Of a stretch of 64,000 nucleotides of DNA, positions 1 through 11,048 are shown piece after piece (position 1 is the first letter of the stretch; each line of letters opens with the position of its first letter). The stretch is from Paracyclopina nana (taxonomy: Eukaryota > Arthropoda > Copepoda > Cyclopoida > Cyclopettidae). Made by a program: the position numbers and the translations under genes. The stretch lies in NCBI GenBank assembly GCA_019096065.1, contig JAGUCH010000001.1:15190001-15254000 (forward strand), given 5' to 3'. The notes beneath the pieces are model-generated. The model searched no databases. It saw only the letters and a program-made list of their open reading frames with translations, and was not told the DNA's origin.

Positions 1-3000
1 GATACGGAGAAAATGATGGATAATGAGGATCATTTGTCGGGGGACGATGAAACACTCGCTCCTTCCAGGCTTGCACACAAACGCGAGCGGATTCCTTGTA
101 AGCCTCGATGTCGTTCTCATACCTATACAGCATATACCATTATTAGCATGAGCCCGGCTGATCCGCATTAAGAGGAAACCTTGTCAGAAAAGCAATTTTG
201 TGATGAAAAAGTGAAATTCAAAATCAATTAGAGATAATCGATCAAGAGCCAGTGAAGCATTGAGCTATACACACACTCTCAGACAGAGTGAGGGAATAAG
301 AGAGATTTTCCAAGGATCGTAATTATTTTTAGTAGTATCTTACAAGTCGGCCGCGTCTTGATTCAGGGCGTCCTTCGTCTCGAATTTGTAGAAGCATCGT
401 CTGGTATAGAGCAGAATTTGCCAAATGTGATGGACGTTTCGCCGCCATTTGTGAAATCCTCGCTTCACATCCAGCTCGTGAGTATTAGGGCAAATAATCG
501 GGTGGAACACCGGGTGCTCGAAAATGAGCCGAGGGCAATCACCATCTGGGTAGTTTTCCGGAATGAGAATCTTGAAGCGAAACACGCCTTCTTGGTAAAT
601 GCCCTGGCGGATGAAAATGATGCCAAACCAGCCTAAAAAAGTATTGATTTCCTAGAGAAGGTTTCCATCAAAATTGCCAACCTGGAGCTCCAGGGACTTA
701 CACAAGGAAGTTTCGCTGGAAGGTATGACGTACACTCCGGGTAGTTTTTGCTTTTGAAGCAAGTTGAACTCGGCCAACAGAGAGTACTCCAGAAAGAAGG
801 GGCCGTAGCTGTGGTTCCCTTTCGGAGTCGAGGTCCGTTTGTCGATCATTTTGGCCGATAAGTTGATCTGCGTCTCCATATCCGGAACCGAGGGCAGCAC
901 TTTCCGCATCGAGCCCCTGGCTGAACCTCTCCGATGGAAACTGGATGGAGGCGTGGGACTGTCGAGACTGTTGTCGGAGTTTTGATTTCCAAGCTGAAAA
1001 TATTACGAGAGTGGGATTAGGAGGTGTCTCTCACTTATACGCCCTTCTTTTGGCAGGTATCATATTAAGAGCACCCACCAAATAAGGTCAACAATTCATC
1101 AAAATAGTTTTTTTCAAATCTGCTCGCTCACTTCTCACATTTGAGCACAATCTTCACGATCTACTTTATGCAAATCGAGTTGCAAGATACCACTATTTTG
1201 GCTTCGAATAAAGTAGAGGCTTATCAGCAACGATTCGAGCAAGTGCGGCTCAAAACACTAACAGAACACGTATTCTTCTTCAGAAGCTCCCAAAGACAGG
1301 TATTTAGTATGCAAATGGATCTCGTTCCTCAAGGAGGTAGAAAACGCCCACCGCAGAGCCATTTCAGAAGAAGGAGTCTAATTGCCCTCACTTTCAATAG
1401 TCACAACAACAATTCAACTAGGTTAAGCATCATTTTGACATGGGGCTGAACCGCTTGTACTATTTGCACTCCCACTTGAATGCACATTAAAAAAAGACTG
1501 CATGACAGCAGCAAAGTTGAAAGAAACCCAAAGTGACGTCTCGTGATCATGCTGCGATATGGCAGCGATACGATCGAGCTCCATTTTCCATCAATCACGA
1601 GGCAAAATTTGGGCACATCTAACAATCGATCCATGGTGGTGAAATGATGGAAGAAACTTCAAGTACATGTGAGGTCACAGAGGTCTTTGCCACAGGATGA
1701 CGATCAAACCGAGACAAAAACCCAGCTGTGAAAATTTCTCCTCTTGGCAAATTGGCAGGGAGCACAATAATATTTAATGCAAGCTATAAAGTACCATAAA
1801 GTTTGCGTTTTTAAGCCACCATCTGCATTGCTTAATGCTAGCTAGATGAAATTCGCAACCTTCAAAGAGGTAAAAGCTGCAACTCAAGTCGTATATTTCT
1901 CGGATTGAGCTGACGTAGTGGATTTCAGCTTGGGAAATCTTGGCAAAGCAACGCAAGTTTTCCTGATTAATGGCTAGATTTTGCTAGGAAGACCCTTTTC
2001 TATGGTACACGAGTTGTCTGGGAATTGCTCTGTTGATGAGAAATTCATTTGCATGCATCGTGAATTTTAAGCACGTTAACAACCAACAGCTGCTAGCAAG
2101 AAACGATGACGACAGCGAATATGCTTCTGCTCGCGTCCAATTTTAGCTTTCAAAAATTGTTGCCAGTTTTGCTGTGACAAATCGCAATTTAATGATTTTA
2201 ACCATTTCCTGCAATATGGCAGATATCGACGAGCTTCTTTCAAAAATCAAAATGTCAAGGGACCAAAAAAAACCTGCTTATTGTCTGCCAGGCCCCTTAA
2301 TGCATAATTATGCAAAAGGTACCACCGAACGGTTTTGATTGAATTCTATTGTTTCCTGATTTTGCTCAAGGCATGTATTCAATCAGACTTATCGCAATTT
2401 ACTCCTCTACGTTCGATGATTGCGCTAGATTTCTCTCGGAAAAGTGATTGCATATGTAGCTTATATCTACAATCCCCTCGAAAACAACAACATCCAGCTC
2501 GTTTATCAAAACGCGTTCATTTCCTCTTGGAAATTCAAAAGTATGGCAGAGGCTGATAATGATCATGCAACAAGTCTCGGTTTGCGTGTGCCAAAGCAAC
2601 ATCTGGCCACGTAGGAAATAATGACTTACCCCGTGCCAACTATGATAGGCAGCCTGTTCTGATTTGAGCAAATGCACAGCAGACTCCATGATGTTGCTGT
2701 TATGAGCAGCAGAGCTTTGAGTACAGGTGTTTTTAGCAGCCCAAGCACTTTAATTCGTCGAAGCAGGTAGTGCAAAAAGCTCTACCAACTTTATAATTGA
2801 CTACTCAGCTTTCAGCCTTTGAAGCAAATGAATGCACAAAGACTGAAGCAGTGATGAAGTGTTAGGAAGACGAGCCTACAAGCTACTGAAGTGGTCTTGG
2901 ATGCCTATGAAGTCAACTTGCCATAGACTGAGGTGGATACGCGCCAGCCCCTCACCAAGCACGTTACTTCAAATGGGATGCAATGCAATGTGCAGCAGGC

Positions 3001-6000
3001 CGGCAGGTGAGAAGCTTTGCTATATGCTACAACACTTCAAAGCTCCATGCGTGCAGCAGGGTTTTGCCATGCACCTGATATGCTCAAATGGCCACCTAAT
3101 AAATCATTTCTTAAGAATTTATCAAGCAATAGGATCAAGAGGGTTTTTCTATGAAAAAGGGCATCAATTAGATATTCAAGACAGACCCTGCGCAGAGGCT
3201 TGAGTTTGGACATAGCAGAACTGCAACCACAAAACCAGAAGAGACATATATGCTATTAAAGTAAGCCAAGACGTAAGTGAGTTTTCTAATCCGTACTTCG
3301 CATCTTGTGGAACATCATCAATGATGCACCTTTTGACCAGGCTGTCGGTGTACAGCATGGCTAGCCCAAAAGAGAAATTTCTCTCACATATTCAAAGAAG
3401 TTTGAGCATCCAAAGATTCTAAGTTTCAATTTCAGCAAGGCATGCTTCACATTTGCATAACACTCATGACTACTCAAACAACTTTATTCCGTCTTCCTAG
3501 GAGTGACTCTACGATGCGCTATGATGATGGCTTTTAGGGGCGTGACGGTCGGTTTTCTAAAGGCTCAATAGAAAATCAAAATAATAGTCACTCAAGCTGA
3601 CCGTGAATTGACGACGAAAAATATGCCTCTCTCTGAAAATTTATTTGCGTAGGACGAAATCGTGAGAATCAATGTGACAAAACCATGTCACAAAAAAGCA
3701 CGCAGTGGACGCGTATTGAATTTGAGTGCTGTAAATGCTTTGTTGTTTTATGTCTCGTTCTGCATGAAAAATTCAAGGTTCATTGCTCGATTCCAACCGT
3801 ATCTCGTAGACGTCGTCATGAAAATGTGTAAATAATGCTAGAAAGTGGACTTTGATGCAGTTGTCAACCTGCTCAAAAGATCTGGCAACTTGACAAAACT
3901 TTTTGCGTTGCTTTGTTTTGCTTCCTGCTTTGAAAAAGCTGGCTAGACTTTTGAAGCTTCTTCCACAGTACAATGCATTGTACACCATTTTACTATTTTT
4001 TTTTATAGCTAGTAAGATTGAAGAGATATGGAAAAACCTTGTCGTGATAGAGCCATTCAATTTTACGATGAGTAGTACTGCGAGCGGATTACCGCAATTT
4101 TCGTCATGAGAAAAAACAGTTGCGAGAACGAGGAAATGAGGCAAGCGTTTTCATTCTTCATGACTTTGAGCCAGCTTCTTTTGCTCTAAGAAAGTATCCG
4201 AGAATTTCTCAACTACTTCGTTCCAACTGCGCAATATAAAGTAATCATGCAGGTTGGCAACAAGTTGCTTTTCCCAACTTGTTTTGGGGCCTCAATTTGG
4301 CCTGCTTTCAACGGCCTCAACCTTGTCTGGGCAAATGGACACTTTTACAGTGGGACAAAAACATCATAACAATCAATGCACTTTCATTTTAATTAACGTA
4401 TAATGATGATTGGAATTTGAATGGCTCCCACGCGACAAAAAACCGTGCATTCAAAATATTTCAATGATTGCAATAAATGGCAGCTAATTGGTAGCTAAAC
4501 TGAAGGGTTCACATATTGCCGACGACTCCAAATGCTATAAGTACACCCGGAAAAAGAACAGAAATATGTAGCACAGTCCATGCAAATAGAATGTCCGCGG
4601 TCAAAAGAGTACAACTTTTACTGCGTATTTTCTCTAGTTACCATGCAAGCGAAAGCCAAAACTTCAAAATGCTCAGTTCATCTAAACATGAAATATTCCT
4701 GATAAAAGACTTCTTTTTTCAACAAAATAGAACGCATGAGCGTATCAAAATTGCCTTAGATGTGTCTTACTAGATGAGCATGACATAGACATCAGGCTTG
4801 GCAACAACAGTCATGCGTAGTATTTTGATGGGGAAAGCTGCACACAGCAGCGAAAAGTAGAGAAAGCTATTTACCATCTGATCGCCAAAGCTAGACCGAG
4901 GCGCAGCTCAGCTGAGTGCATGCGAGTATAAACGGCTGGCTTCAAGCTTCCCAGGCCTCAGAACAAACCGAAATCTCCAACTGAACGAATCTTGCTAAGA
5001 AATATCTCTACAGACTCCATAAGGTTAGTGAAATATTATCTTGCCTTCAGAGCATATGGTAGCTTCACAATAATGAAATAAGTAAAAGAGAGCCATTGAG
5101 TACTTTTTCTAAGCTCGCCGAGCCCTGGTAGGTAGAAAGCAGCAACTTTCTTCTTGCACTTTGCGTGCGCATTACCATTGAACCAAGGATACATACAACT
5201 AAAGTAAGCTGAAGGTCAATACCAGCAGTGAGAATTTGTATTCGATTTTAGAAAATGAGTCGTGGATTTGGGGCGTGGTGCGAAGGCGATGTACTCGCCG
5301 ATGTATTCGATACTTACACCTATGGATACAGCGACGACAAGGATGGAGACATTCCTCTGCTCAAGTCGTCCAACAGGACTAGAAAAGTCACCATTTCTGA
5401 AATAACTGATGACGAATTCAGCTTTGACGAGTCCTCTGGGTCTGACCAGGATGAGGAAGAGCTGGATGCTGATGAGCTGCACAAGGCTTTTGAGAGCGTT
5501 GTAGAAGATTGGAAAATTAAAATGGAAGTCATCATTGGAGATGGGCTCAAGAAGCTTAGGAAATCCAATAAAGAGAGGAAACTGATGATGAAGTACTTGC
5601 CTCAGCAAAAGGGCAACCCACTTGCAAAAAAGTCTGTAGCCAAGGAATGGAAAATTGACTTTCAAAAGGCCTTTGGAGTTACCCACAAGAAACTAGAGAA
5701 GTTGGCTGCTGACAAGACTAAACAAGTTGAACGGATTGTCAAAATCGATATGAAAGAAACTAACCAAGATTGGAACAGAAACAAGAAAACCGTCATCAAT
5801 ATTGATTGCAAGGAGAGCAGAGGCTCCCCTGACAATTATGCCTATCTCAAGGAGCTGATCAAGGAGCTAGACAAAATGTGCAATATTTTGCAACAGGGAG
5901 AAAACGGATATGCTTCTCCTACCATGCAATCTATCCCAATTTACTCTAAGGAGGCAAGAAGCCAGGTCCTGCCTGCTTACAACAATTCTTGGCTTGAACT

Positions 6001-7210
6001 GCAAAGAAATATGTTCTTGGACAATGACTTGAGTGTCTATTTGAGGAATAGGCAAAACTTCTTGAATTGCCTTGAGGACTTTAAGGTTAGTTGATGTACA
6101 CCAAACCTCTTAAAGTTCCACATTCATTTTTTCCTTTAGGTGAAGTATACTAAAGAGAGCAATCAAGATGGCATTAATTCTAAGGGGGAGGACATCAACG
6201 AGAAACTCGCAATGAACGAAAGCAATTTGGGAGAAAAGCATGTTTTGAAGCAGATCAAGACAAAGGAAGGAGAACGCTTTTTAATTGTGAAGAAAAAAGA
6301 CCCTATTAAGGCTGAAGTGGAAGACATTTTCCATGATTGGAACAGGAACTTGATTGACATATTTGAACAAAGAAAATTGGCTGCTCTTGCAGCTAAAAAT
6401 AACAGGAAAAGGAAGCTCTCTAACAGAGCAGCTAGAAAGGAGCTCATCAAGACTCTGAATCAAACTCAAGCAAAAGTAGACCCTGGAACCTTTTCCTATG
6501 CTGACATTGTCAAGAGAAATTTGAAGCCTTCCATGGAAGACATTTTCGAAGCATGGAAAGATTATTTGCAAGAATTAGATGACATTTTGAGTGAGAACTC
6601 AAGAACTTCCTTTAGCAAAGGTGACTCAGCTGAGGACATTCTCAAGACAGCTAAGTCCTTCCAGAGAGAGCTACAACAATGTGGCCAGCCTACTGTCAAA
6701 AGCGCCAAAAAGCAATCTCCCTTCATCTTGCCACTTAAGAAGGCGAAAAATGCGCAGAAATTTGCGCCTGAGATGATTTTTGCATCTTGGCGCCAAAACT
6801 TGGCACATGAGAATGCTTGCAATCCTGGGCAAAAGTCGAAATATGATGCTGAAAATTATTTTGCTTCATGGAAACACAACCTTGTGGAGATGAGCAAGCC
6901 AACCCACAATCAAGATGAGGAGTGTGATGTCATCTTTGCTGACTGGGTTGATAACTTGAATGATGACTATCAAGTCGCAGCCAAAGAGACTTCTTCCAGA
7001 AATGAATCAAAAATGCTTAAGAACAAGCAAAGGCAACAGAGGAGATCCAAAAAGAAAGCAAATTTCTAAATTGAAGCCATACAATCCATCACTCAAAATA
7101 TCTTGAGAAGTCTAACTTATAATTACAAATGCTTATTAGAGTAGTAATAAAATGGCTCCTACCTGATTAGACGGCGTTGTGAGAGTTGCCTTGAAATCCG
7201 AATCAGCCAT
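1..7210 (-). CDS. AKTIP: AKT-interacting protein (FTS), inactive E2 ubiquitin-conjugating variant, partial at 3' end
   Basis: Exons read on the minus strand are 7210-7163 (starts [10 protein letters not shown]), 993-702, 632-344 and 122-1; all join in phase, and the C-terminus runs off the window. The protein has the AKTIP/FTS hallmarks [49 protein letters not shown] and [20 protein letters not shown], followed by [15 protein letters not shown] is a UBC-fold protein without the catalytic cysteine; it works with Hook proteins and FHIP in vesicle transport on microtubules. The three 3' exons are very secure. The first exon is an inference: it has an ATG, 48 coding bases and a good donor (CAG/gtagga) that matches the phase of the acceptor at 994-995. 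If right, intron 1 is about 6.2 kb and contains an opposite-strand gene at 5255-7069. A 3' splice-site-like sequence lies about 45 bp before the ATG (7257-7258). Confidence 0.88.
994..5254. other. Part of AKTIP intron 1 with no further gene seen
   Basis: Short open frames occur (for example 2859-3203 +, 3773-4144 -), but none shows family resemblance or good splice context. Composition is AT-rich non-coding. Only the TATA promoter and 5' UTR exon of the W-repeat gene at the right end could be supported. Confidence 0.5.
4927..4932 (+). promoter_or_regulatory. TATA box of the W-repeat gene
   Basis: The sequence GAGTATAAACGGC contains TATAAA. An initiator-like TCAGAAC lies about 30 bp downstream (around 4958). 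A non-coding first exon would then run to 5023, where ATAAG/gttagtg makes a donor; the matching acceptor (ttcgattttag) is three bases before the ATG at 5255. The parts are spaced as expected for a TATA-driven gene with a 5' UTR intron. The transcription start is inferred. Confidence 0.55.
5255..7069 (+). CDS. Unrecognised acidic/basic protein with repeated tryptophan motifs, nested in AKTIP intron 1
   Basis: Two coding exons, 5255-6085 and 6140-7069, join in phase 0 across a 54-bp intron (TTTAAG/gttagt ... cctttag/GTGAAG) to give about 586 residues. I do not recognise the family. The N-terminus ([20 protein letters not shown]) leads into a Ser/Asp/Glu-rich stretch (about 45-75). The rest is lysine-rich and carries at least five copies of a motif close to [ED]-x-[IVY]-F-x-x-W-x-x-N-L: [12 protein letters not shown] (338), [11 protein letters not shown] (410), [11 protein letters not shown] (488), [11 protein letters not shown] (515) and [11 protein letters not shown] (540). 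Weaker copies (for example [18 protein letters not shown]) lie in exon 1. It ends in a basic tail ([14 protein letters not shown]). There is no signal peptide or membrane segment. A poly(A) signal AATAAA is at 7146. The gene sits on the opposite strand inside the inferred AKTIP intron 1, with its own TATA promoter. Confidence 0.85.
7146..7151 (+). terminator. Poly(A) signal of the W-repeat gene
   Basis: AATAAA lies 77 bp after the stop codon, between the W-repeat gene and the first AKTIP exon on the other strand (7163-7210), so the two transcripts nearly meet or overlap here. Confidence 0.6.
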
Positions 7211-7334
7211 TGGAAGAGGAGATGCACAGGAGCAGCACCAAATGCTATAGAACCTCCTGAAATGCAAGAAGATAAAATAATTAAATTTTTGCTCCTTGCA
7301 AACTATATGCAATGCTATACATCATAGTTTGCTT

Positions 7335-7340
7335 TTATTA
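7335..7340 (-). terminator. Poly(A) signal of ferroportin
   Basis: AATAAA on the minus strand lies about 32 bp after the stop codon, giving a very short 3' UTR. AKTIP, on the same strand, begins only about 160 bp past the ferroportin stop. Confidence 0.5.
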
Positions 7341-7371
7341 TGCATATGCTTAAAAAACACAAGTGCTTTTT

Positions 7372-9083
7372 TCAGACATTCACAGGTTGCTGATCGACGG
7401 TTGAGGTGGCCTGATAGGTGGTTATCACTGGGTCAGGGACGGAAATGTTGACATCTTTTTCATCATCACTTTTAACAGCATAGCTGGCGTAGGACATGGC
7501 ACCGAGCGCAACAAAGCAAAAGCTTGCGATGATGAGCCATCCGAATGTTTCATTTTGCGGCAACACAATGACCAGAACGAACTTAATTGTGTCCATGATT
7601 GAGTTGAGTCCATTTTGTACACCACCAATCACTCCACGATGCTCTTCTTCCACCTTTTCTTGCAATATTTGAGAGATGCTCAAGTCTGAAATCCAAAGGC
7701 CAAATCTGGCAGAAATGATGCCAGCCAAAAGAAGGCCAACAGACAAGAAGCTGGGAGTGTAGCAGCCATCCAAAGAAGAGTCTGGTACAATTGTGGTGTT
7801 TCCATGGTCAGCTTGGAAATAGTTGTACTCAAATGGAGACCCTTCAAGCCAAATGGAAATGACACACATTGACAAGGCTAAGAGCAAACAAGTCATGCCC
7901 ACCATTCCAGTCTTTTTCAGACCAAATTTCTTTCTCATGAAAGGAAATGATATTGATCCAGACACACCAAAAATAGCTGAAACGCCAATCAAGGCTCCCA
8001 GGACGGACTCAGTGACACATTGCTGAAGGCAAAAGCCATAAGTGATGTTGTCAAACCCAAGAACAGTCATGTACAAGCACGCCAAGCCAAGTCCAGCATT
8101 TCTGACATTGTATGTCATGTACACCTTCCAGCCATGGCCAATGTGTATTATTTTATCCCAAAACGTAGAAGTCTTTTTGGTTTCTTGAGCTTTCACCACA
8201 TACTCAGCCTCTAATATTTTCTTATGAGCCAAGTCAGGGAACTCATTGTAAATCATCCTAAAACAAAAAATATGATTATAAGCAATATACATAGGTTATT
8301 GAAAAAGCGTTAGGACAACACTCACTTAAGAAGGGCATATTCGAAGCAGACACTGACGAGGTTCCAGCCAGCGATGAAATAAGCAGCTGCACTGGTGCTG
8401 ATAAAGTCAAAGATTAGTCCAGCACTAAGAGGTGCCAATGTCAACGTGGCCAGATCAATGGTTCTGAACACCGAATTGATCTTGGCCAATTTGTCGTCAT
8501 CGCCCCTGAAACACCGAACCAGTTAATTCATGCTTGCTTTTGTTTACAGATTGTCGCGCAATTTTTAAAATAAATGTCATTCGCGCAACCTTTTCACTTA
8601 CCCGGAGATGACCACGATCCAGTCCTTTTCAACCACAATTTTTGAGCCTACCGAGGCCAACTGTGACACCGCAGCCAAAATTATCGTGACAGGAGGTGCA
8701 GCTGATGGGATCCAATCTGGCCATGAAGCCTTGCCAACCTCGCCAAAATAAAGGCCAAGCAGAACGCAGCTCAGAGCTGTCACCAGATTCTGGATTGCCA
8801 GAAATGTGCGTGCTGAAGAGAGTCTCTTGGAATTATCGATCCAATCGCCTACTGCAGCACCAAAGATGATGACCCCCAAGTTGAGTACAAGGCCGTAGAT
8901 CGCAACCAACCGCAAGTTTTCTGGTGCCAAGTCTACCATGAAAATGCCAGCTCCAAACGCCCATAACCTGTCTCCCCAGGCTGACAGGCCTCGAGAGAAG
9001 TAGATTTTCCATGGTATGTCAGCAAATATATTTTCAGATTTATTGTGGCCTTTCTTGATGCTCACAGTCTCGCTGTCCATGGC
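7372..9083 (-). CDS. SLC40A1: Ferroportin, iron exporter of the plasma membrane
   Basis: Coding exons are 9080-8602 (ATG at 9080, MDSETVSIKKGHNK), 8505-8326 and 8257-7372; they join in phase to 514 residues. Ferroportin is a 12-helix transporter of the major facilitator type that moves Fe2+ out of cells. Matches include FADIPWKIYFSRGLSAWGDR with the first helix, the segment WIVVISG-DDDKLAKINSVFRTID, and NAGLGLACLYMTVLGFD in helix 7. The cysteine that binds hepcidin in vertebrates (GFDCITTGY) is an asparagine here (GFDNITYGF), as expected for an animal without hepcidin. An ATG at 9176 is in frame but appears intronic: a donor at 9208 (CTTCAAG/gtaagc) pairs with an acceptor (ctttaag) just before GCCATGG. 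No 5' iron-responsive element was seen. A poly(A) signal lies at 7335-7340. Confidence 0.93.
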
Positions 9084-9208
9084 CTTAAAGTTTACATTAG
9101 ACAGATGAAAGCAAACGAGGTTGAGTGAAGTGGCTTTCTCCTTAATGCCTTTATGTGTGTTATTACGCAATGTCATTTGACAATATATAATTGCAAAAAG
9201 GGGCTTAC

Positions 9209-9260
9209 CTTGAAGATCTGATAGTTTTTCTGACGTTTTTTATTACTAGTTTTGTAGATT
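9209..9260 (-). other. Likely non-coding first exon of ferroportin
   Basis: On the minus strand, ATCAGATCTTCAAG is followed by gtaagc at 9208, a strong donor. The nearest acceptor is at 9084-9085, immediately before the start codon. The 5' border of this exon is not determined. The rest of 9261-9535 shows nothing else. Confidence 0.45.
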
Positions 9261-9535
9261 TAGATAATGACGAGATTGTGTTAGCAGCGTACTTTAATAT
9301 GGTGCATTAGCACATCTCGTGATAATTTCAATGACAATGCATATCCCAATGCTTATCTATCGCAAATTTAGATTTCGGTGCCTTCCATACAATGAGAGGA
9401 TTCATGCATTGGAAACACAGAGTAAAGTTGTAGAAGCAGTATATTCACACGTGAACGTGAGGTAATAGCTATACTTTCGAAGATAACGTGGGTGAAAGTA
9501 ATGGTAACAGTTCTTATTAACACAAAAGGGTGAAT

Positions 9536-10093
9536 TCAAGTGTCTTTGTTGGCAACACGATCCATGGCTTCTTGCAGCTGCTTTTCAAATAGCTTATTGG
9601 TATCGGTAAAGCCTTGCTTCGTTTTCCCAAACGAGTTGGGCCCGGACGACGTAATGGTTTCCCTGCCAACGTTTCTCATCCTCATTTTGGCTTCAACTGG
9701 CATTTCTTCTTCATCTGAGGAATCTTCAGCGAACACAGAGGCCACTTTTTTAGTTTTTGTCAAGGAGGCTGGCTCTTTTTCATTACTTTTTGTCCCCAAC
9801 TTTATTGCGATTCCAATCCCACCTTTCGGTCGAGAAAATGGAACTGTTTTAGATTCTAATTTTGGTGCTTGACTTTTCACTGGTGGAGGGGCAGAAGGTG
9901 GCATGACTTTAGGCGGAGGTGGAGGAATTTTCGGCGGGGGAGGAACTCTGTCTATTGGTGGTGATGGTTTCGAAGGTGGTGGAGGAATAGCTGTTGGTGG
10001 TTTGACGCTTGGCGGGGGTGGAAACCTCTTGGAAGGAGGCTCGTCGTCATCATTGTGATGACTTGTTGACAAGTGGCGTTTGCTATTGCTCAT
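9536..10093 (-). CDS. PCNP: PEST proteolytic signal-containing nuclear protein (PCNP-like)
   Basis: Single-exon frame of 185 residues starting at the ATG at 10093 (MSNSKRHLSTSHH); the open frame continues upstream only from a TTG, so I took this ATG. The C-terminal half matches PCNP: EEEMPVEAKMRMRNVGRET, then SSGPNSFGKTKQGFTDTNKL, with the preceding IAIKLG segment. PCNP is a small, mostly disordered nuclear protein, a substrate of the ubiquitin ligase NIRF/UHRF2 in mammals. The N-terminal part differs from vertebrate PCNP in being strongly proline-rich (several runs of four or five prolines, about residues 20-75), as in proteins that bind WW or SH3 domains. An acidic SSDEEE segment gives PEST character. 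It is divergent with respect to stumps at 11049. Confidence 0.85.
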   Translation of the reverse strand: MSNSKRHLSTSHHNDDDEPPSKRFPPPPSVKPPTAIPPPPSKPSPPIDRVPPPPKIPPPPPKVMPPSAPPPVKSQAPKLESKTVPFSRPKGGIGIAIKLGTKSNEKEPASLTKTKKVASVFAEDSSDEEEMPVEAKMRMRNVGRETITSSGPNSFGKTKQGFTDTNKLFEKQLQEAMDRVANKDT

Positions 10094-11048
10094 TTGACGA
10101 ACAAAATTCCCACTTACAAAATTAAATGAGAATTTGTACTCCGTATTGTTATTTATGTTTTGTTTCTTCAAGCTTGTTGACAAGGGCAGCCAGAGGTTAA
10201 AGCTTATAAAATGGCCGTTAGTTCGTGTAAAATGCCAAAACTTTGGAGTTCTTTGATGAAAACTGGATTACTGAGAGTCGACTGCTTGGATCTGTGCCAT
10301 TAATTTCAAGGCAGCCTTTAAAACTCGACCACATTTTTTTTCGATTTAAGCATTACTATTCAGAGGACAAAAAAACTTTCAAGCTTCTATAAGATCAACT
10401 ATATTAATATTAAAATATATTTGCATGAATAAGCATAAATGTCCATTTGTTGATAAAGTTGATTTTATAAGAAATTGACTTGATTCGATCCGTTAAACGA
10501 GGCGATTAAAAGATGAAACTCAGTAAAAAGTGCTAAAACCAGAAAAACCCAAATTACGCGCTTCCGGAACTTGGCCTAGACATTAATTTGACATTTCCCA
10601 AATCCTCTGAGGTCAGACATGGATAATTGAGGTAAGTGGGGAAATTCCTCTTTTTAAAGGGTTTATCATGACTAAACTACTATGTTCGCGCTCAGTTGGA
10701 GTCGGGGTCGAATTTCAGACTCCGCGATGTCGGCTCAATTTCCAAGAACAACTTGAATAATGCGTGTCATCATCAAATTACTTCTTATAGCGATGTCCCG
10801 ACTCAATCCCACGCAACTGGACAGATGTCATTAGCATTTCTTCACACATGGGACATTTAAAATTCTGAGAATTTTCAAAATTAAGAGCTCCTCCAATAAT
10901 TCGCGTGGGGTCGTATTTATGCTATGAATTTTGATAAAATAACTGTTATCTCAAGTTGTCACTGTTGAGTGGTATCATTGCACACTGCTTGTTTTCATGA
11001 GATAAGCAGCGACTTATTCTTCTGCTAGCCTTAATAACCCTCACACAA
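10094..11048. other. Shared upstream region of PCNP (-) and stumps (+)
   Basis: About 950 bp lie between two divergently transcribed genes. No TATA box in good position and no coding frame was found. A polypyrimidine/AG (cttctgctag) lies about 20 bp before the stumps ATG and could be the acceptor of a 5' UTR intron. Confidence 0.4.

Noticed and set aside
2859-3203. 114-codon frame in AKTIP intron 1
   Set aside because: No domain, no splice context, and codon composition looks random.
9081-9176. Upstream in-frame ATG at 9176 for ferroportin
   Set aside because: A donor at 9208 and an acceptor just before the ATG at 9080 place it in a 5' UTR intron, and the extra residues resemble nothing in the family.
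10094-10183. N-terminal extension of PCNP
   Set aside because: The longer frame begins with TTG; the first ATG is at 10093.
10698-10730. tRNA-like B-box word (ggggtcgaatttcagactcc)
   Set aside because: No matching A-box or cloverleaf stems could be drawn around it; the same holds for a similar word near 19760.
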